Source: JANOYC01 sp031428675 (GTDB taxonomy: Bacteria; Actinomycetota; Actinomycetes; Actinomycetales; Microbacteriaceae). From it: 17,783 nucleotides of DNA. The translations under genes were made by a program, and so were the position numbers. The stretch spans positions 1-17,783 of the forward strand of contig JANOYC010000017.1 of the NCBI GenBank assembly GCA_031428675.1. Direction: 5' to 3'. Of this stretch, positions 14,725-17,783 are shown piece by piece; the stretch's first letter is position 1, and every line of letters starts with the position of its first letter. The notes beneath the pieces are model-generated. The model was given only the letters and a program-made list of their open reading frames with translations. It ran no database searches and was not told the DNA's origin.

Positions 14725-14796
14725 ATGACACAGACAGTGGCGTCTCCGGGTCGATCTTCGACCCGCCATCCCTCTCAGAAGAAAGCTCAAACATGA
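14725..14796 (+). CDS. Putative 23-aa leader peptide coupled to DRL2, possibly leaderless
   Basis: The ATG at 14725 begins ten bases after the predicted -10, so the message could start at or next to this codon and be translated leaderless, as is common in actinobacteria. The frame encodes 23 residues, starts MTQTVASPGRSS, is basic near the end, and its TGA overlaps the DRL2 ATG as ATGA (14793-14796). DRL2 itself has a poor ribosome site, so coupling would make sense. Unproven. Confidence 0.4.
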   Translation: MTQTVASPGRSSTRHPSQKKAQT

Positions 14797-16148
14797 ACCT
14801 GCACCAACTGCTGAAGGACCGCGAAGCTTCTGGCCGTCCCATTCGAATCGGCCTCATCGGGGCCGGTCGTTTCGGAACCATGTACTTGGCTCAGGCACGC
14901 AACATCCCCGGCGTCCACGTCGTTGCCATCGCCGACATCAACACCGCGCGAGCACGCGGCGCGCTCGAGCTTGTCGGATGGCCGGCCGACGCCTTCGTCG
15001 ACGACATCGAGACCGCAATTTCCAGCCGTGCCACGACCATCGTCGCGGATGCCTCGGCACTGTTTGCCGCCGAGCTCGACGTTATCGTCGAGGCGACCGG
15101 TAACCCCATTGTGGGCATCAACCACGCGTTGGCCGCGATCGAAACCGGCAAACACATCATCATGGTGACCGTCGAGGCTGACGCACTCGCCGGACCTGCA
15201 CTCGCCAAGCGTGCGGAAGCGGCGGGACTTGTCTATTCCCTCGCTTACGGCGACCAGCCCGCCCTGATCTGGGAGCTCGTCGACTGGGCTCGCACGAGCG
15301 GGTTCGACGTCGTGTGCGCCGGCAAGGGCGCCAAGTACCTCGAGCACTATCACGAGATGAATCCCGATAACGTCTGGGACAACTGGGAATTCTCGAAGGA
15401 ACTCACCGACTCGGGGCAGCTCAACCCGTATATGCACACGTCGTTCCGGGACGGGACCAAAGCTGCCATCGAGATGGCTGCGGTCGCCAACGCTGCAGGT
15501 TTGCGACCGAGCGACGAGGGCCTCACCTTCACCCCGGGTGACCTCGAGGAAATCGCGACGATTTGCCGTCCGTCTGACATCGGCGGAGTGTTGTCGCACG
15601 AGGGAACAGTCGACGTCATGTCGAGCGTCACCCGTGCGGGCGAATGGATCCCTCACAACACTCAAGAGGGTGTCTTCGTCGTGGTGAAGGCCACCAACGA
15701 GTACGTGGCTGGCTGCTTCGACGAATACCCCTGGCACCCCGACCCGACCAAGCAGTACGCGGCGCTGTACCGCCCCTACCACTACGTCGGCCTCGAGCTG
15801 AATATCTCGATCGCCAACGCCGCTCTCCGCGGGGTAGCGACCGGATCGCCCATTGGCTTCTACGCAGATGTCGTCGCGACAGCCAAGAAAGACCTGAAGG
15901 CTGGCGAGTTCCTCGACGGCGAGGGAGGCTTCACGGTGTGGGGCAAGCTCGTCTCGGCGGAGAAGAGCGTCGGCGAAGGCCACCTTCCCGTGGCGATGGC
16001 GCACCACGTCGAGCTCATCAACGACGTCCCGAAGGGCGGCATCGTGCGTTGGGAAGACGTTGTCATTGACGACAGCCTCGCCACCGCGATCGAATTGCGC
16101 CGCGAGACCGAAGCCCTCGCGACCGTGGCGGTACCGGCATCCCGATGA
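14793..16148 (+). CDS. DRL-family (DXR-like) NAD(P)-dependent oxidoreductase with SAF-like C-terminus, paralogue 2
   Basis: A 451-aa homologue of the product of 7651-9009, collinear throughout and about half identical by eye. The Rossmann motif is IRIGLIGAGRFGTMY (about 13-27). YGDQPALIWELVDW, FRDGTKAAIEMAAV and the C-terminal SAF-like ADVVATAKKDLKAG are conserved. It differs in the presumed active-site region: GKGAKYLEHYHEMNPDNVWDN against GKGTKYLPEYNYSTPDTVWDY. A different substrate is therefore likely. It heads an operon under the LacI-type promoter and overlaps the next dehydrogenase gene as ATGA. The weak ribosome site may be offset by coupling to the short upstream ORF. The Brucella family member makes methylerythritol phosphate; whether this one does is unknown. 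Confidence 0.82.
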   Translation: MNLHQLLKDREASGRPIRIGLIGAGRFGTMYLAQARNIPGVHVVAIADINTARARGALELVGWPADAFVDDIETAISSRATTIVADASALFAAELDVIVEATGNPIVGINHALAAIETGKHIIMVTVEADALAGPALAKRAEAAGLVYSLAYGDQPALIWELVDWARTSGFDVVCAGKGAKYLEHYHEMNPDNVWDNWEFSKELTDSGQLNPYMHTSFRDGTKAAIEMAAVANAAGLRPSDEGLTFTPGDLEEIATICRPSDIGGVLSHEGTVDVMSSVTRAGEWIPHNTQEGVFVVVKATNEYVAGCFDEYPWHPDPTKQYAALYRPYHYVGLELNISIANAALRGVATGSPIGFYADVVATAKKDLKAGEFLDGEGGFTVWGKLVSAEKSVGEGHLPVAMAHHVELINDVPKGGIVRWEDVVIDDSLATAIELRRETEALATVAVPASR

Positions 16149-17047
16149 CCGCGCTCTCCCTGCTCGGGCTGGGAGCGATGGGGCTGCCCATGAGCGAGGT
16201 TCTTCTCGCGCATGGGCAGCATCCGCTCACGGTCTGGAACCGTACCCCCGCCAAGGCCGAGGTCTTGCGCGCTGCCGGAGCGACTGTGGCTACGACACCC
16301 GCGGACGCCGCCGCTCAGATCACACTCACGGTTCTCCCCGACCTCGCCGATGTGCGAACGGTGGTTGACGGCCACGCCGGCTTGCGCGCGGGGTGGCGCA
16401 CGGCGGGCATCCGCTCACCCCTACTCGTCGTGATGGGCACGGTCTCCCCCGTCGCCGTGCGCGAGTACTCAAGCGAACTGGCCGAAGAAGGCATCCGGGT
16501 AGTGGATGCTCCGCTCAGCGGCGGCGTCATCGGAGCGCGGGAGGGTCGGCTGAGCATCATGGTCGGCGGCGAGCCCACCGACGTCCAGGAACTTCAGCAC
16601 GTGTTCGCGGTGTTGGGGCAGATTGTGCGGCACATGGGTCCCGTCGGTTCCGGACAACTCGCGAAGGCCTGCAATCAGATGATCGTCGCGTCTACCGTGT
16701 CGGCGGTGTCGGAGGCGATGATCCTCGCGCGCGAAGCCGGACTGAACCGGGCGGCGCTCCTCGACATCCTTCGCGGCGGACTCGCTGGGTCGGAGATTCT
16801 GCGACAAAAGGGTCAGAATTGGGTGGACGAGTCGTTCGAACCCGGCGGCACTGCGGCCTACCAGCTCAAAGACCTCGGGTTTGCTCTCGCCGCCGCATCG
16901 GTGGTCGGGGTGGATCTCCCATTGACAAAGACCGTGCGCAGCATGTTCGAAGCGCTGGTGGACTCGGGACAAGGCGGCCTCGACCATACCGGAGTCTTTC
17001 GGGAGCTGGAGCGACGCTCAGCCGCCACCTCGTTAGCGGAGAACTGA
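16145..17047 (+). CDS. Beta-hydroxyacid dehydrogenase (3-hydroxyisobutyrate/6-phosphogluconate DH-like)
   Basis: A 300-aa NAD(P)-dependent enzyme of the HIBADH family that oxidises (or reduces) the hydroxyl of a 2- or 3-hydroxy acid. It has the cofactor loop LGLGAMGLPM (7-16), the substrate-binding DAPLSGG (121-127), catalytic Lys174 with Asn177 in GQLAKACNQ, and YQLKDLGFAL near the C-terminus. The dinucleotide loop is followed by WNRTP (31-35); an Arg there favours NADP. The start overlaps the DRL2 stop as ATGA (16145-16148), and the next dehydrogenase begins one base after the stop, so the three are made together. The acid could be the TRAP substrate or the DRL2 product. Tartronate-semialdehyde reductase is a possible alternative. 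Confidence 0.87.
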   Translation: MTALSLLGLGAMGLPMSEVLLAHGQHPLTVWNRTPAKAEVLRAAGATVATTPADAAAQITLTVLPDLADVRTVVDGHAGLRAGWRTAGIRSPLLVVMGTVSPVAVREYSSELAEEGIRVVDAPLSGGVIGAREGRLSIMVGGEPTDVQELQHVFAVLGQIVRHMGPVGSGQLAKACNQMIVASTVSAVSEAMILAREAGLNRAALLDILRGGLAGSEILRQKGQNWVDESFEPGGTAAYQLKDLGFALAAASVVGVDLPLTKTVRSMFEALVDSGQGGLDHTGVFRELERRSAATSLAEN

Positions 17048-17048
17048 C

Positions 17049-17783
17049 ATGACATCCATCACTTTCGTGGGAATCGGCGCGATCGGCTTGCCGATGGCCG
17101 CCCAGCTCGTGCGGGCGGGCCACGATGTTGCCGGAGTAGACCCGATGCCGACCGCGCTGGAGCGCGGGGTCGGCATCGGAATTGCGGTAGTGCCCACGAT
17201 CGCCGACGCGACCCGGGCTGACCTCGTGATTGCCATGGTGGCGACTCCTGAGCAACTGCACACATTGGTGACTCAAGCCGGCACCAGCGTGGTCGGTCAG
17301 ACCTGGGTGATCATGTCCACCGTCGGGCCAGAAAGCGTCGCCGCTGAGGCCGAACGCCTGACCGCGGCGGGTGCGCGCGTCGCCGATGCTCCGGTCACCG
17401 GTGGTGTCGCGCGGGCGACATCCGGCGAACTCGTCATCTTCCTCTCGGGTGAGTCGTCGACTGTCGACTTGGTCACCCCAGTGCTCACGTCGTTCGGAAC
17501 CATTCGAGTCGTTGGGTCACGCGTTGGCGACGGACAGAGCGTCAAGGTCGTCAACCAGCACCTTTGTTCGGTGCACATCGTGGCGGCCGCGGAGGCGCTC
17601 AGCTTGGCGGCCGCACTCGGCCTGGATCAGGCTGAGGTTCTTGATCTCATTGGCGGCGGCGCAGCCGGGTCGTGGATGCTGGCGGACCGTGGGCCGCGGA
17701 TGCTCGAGGTGCAGCCACACGTGACGAGCACCGTCAACATCTTCGTGAAAGACAGTGGGCTCGTAGCGAGCGCCGCGGCCGCG
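17049..17783 (+). CDS. Beta-hydroxyacid dehydrogenase, L-threonate dehydrogenase (LtnD)-like, truncated by window edge
   Basis: The frame is open from the ATG at 17049 to the last base (245 codons), with no stop; about 50 residues are probably missing. It has VGIGAIGLPM (7-16), DAPVTGG (113-119), Lys166 and Asn169 in SVKVVNQHL, and KDSG at 234-237. VHIVAAAEALSLAA with SWMLADRGPRML resembles what I recall of LtnD, the L-threonate 2-dehydrogenase, more than the gene just before it, which lacks these features. Asp31 after the cofactor loop (AGVDP) suggests NAD. In known pathways LtnD is followed by an isomerase (OtnI), a DUF1537 kinase (OtnK) and an aldolase-type decarboxylase (OtnC); such genes may lie just beyond the edge. 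Confidence 0.8.
   Translation, partial: MTSITFVGIGAIGLPMAAQLVRAGHDVAGVDPMPTALERGVGIGIAVVPTIADATRADLVIAMVATPEQLHTLVTQAGTSVVGQTWVIMSTVGPESVAAEAERLTAAGARVADAPVTGGVARATSGELVIFLSGESSTVDLVTPVLTSFGTIRVVGSRVGDGQSVKVVNQHLCSVHIVAAAEALSLAAALGLDQAEVLDLIGGGAAGSWMLADRGPRMLEVQPHVTSTVNIFVKDSGLVASAAAA

Noticed and set aside
14787..16007. Long minus-strand ORF (406 codons) opposite DRL2
   Set aside because: An antisense shadow of codon bias in a clearly coding plus-strand gene; no ribosome site or motif.

Overview
The window is a GC-rich piece of an actinobacterial genome, most likely Microbacteriaceae or a near relative. The grounds are high-GC codon use, GTG starts, a short acidic protein of a kind I associate with that family, and the absence of any proteobacterial or firmicute hallmark. 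Taxonomy here is inference. Bases 1-75 are almost pure C and look like a contig-end artefact. The last gene runs off the right edge.

Layout. 145-1799 holds an MFS exporter and a convergent 56-aa acidic protein, followed by two palindromic REP-like elements (1877-2035). 2052-5954 (minus) is a tight four-gene operon: a TIM-barrel sugar isomerase/epimerase, an SDR dehydrogenase, a DhaK-DhaL tetrulose-type kinase and an RpiB-type isomerase. This is the enzyme set of tetritol/erythrulose catabolism leading to D-erythrose 4-phosphate. A divergent FCD-type GntR regulator (6198-6854) faces it, with TGTYRAC-type sites at both promoters. A second FCD-GntR gene (6851-7585) lies behind an oxidoreductase of the DRL family (7651-9009); DRL is the DXR-like enzyme of Brucella. 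Upstream of that, nhaA (9111-10313) encodes a Na+/H+ antiporter and is divergent from a Q-M-P TRAP transporter (10626-13562). A strong hairpin terminator separates the transporter from a convergent lacI-type gene (13617-14630). Divergent from lacI is a second DRL-family gene (14793-16148), translationally coupled to two tandem beta-hydroxyacid dehydrogenases. The second of these looks like L-threonate dehydrogenase (LtnD) and is cut by the window edge.

How it may work. I read 2052-17783 as one carbohydrate/sugar-acid catabolic island with three local regulators. TRAP imports a carboxylated substrate with Na+, and NhaA may export the Na+. DRL and hydroxyacid dehydrogenases do redox and isomerisation steps. 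The kinase/RpiB/TIM-barrel set channels C4 sugars to central metabolism. The sequence supports the wiring: a near-identical 26-bp promoter/operator block precedes both the TRAP genes and the second DRL gene, and GntR-like sites occur at both the tetrulose operon and the nhaA/TRAP intergenic region. The substrate is unknown. Two DRL paralogues with separate regulators inside one C4-sugar island are the most novel aspect.
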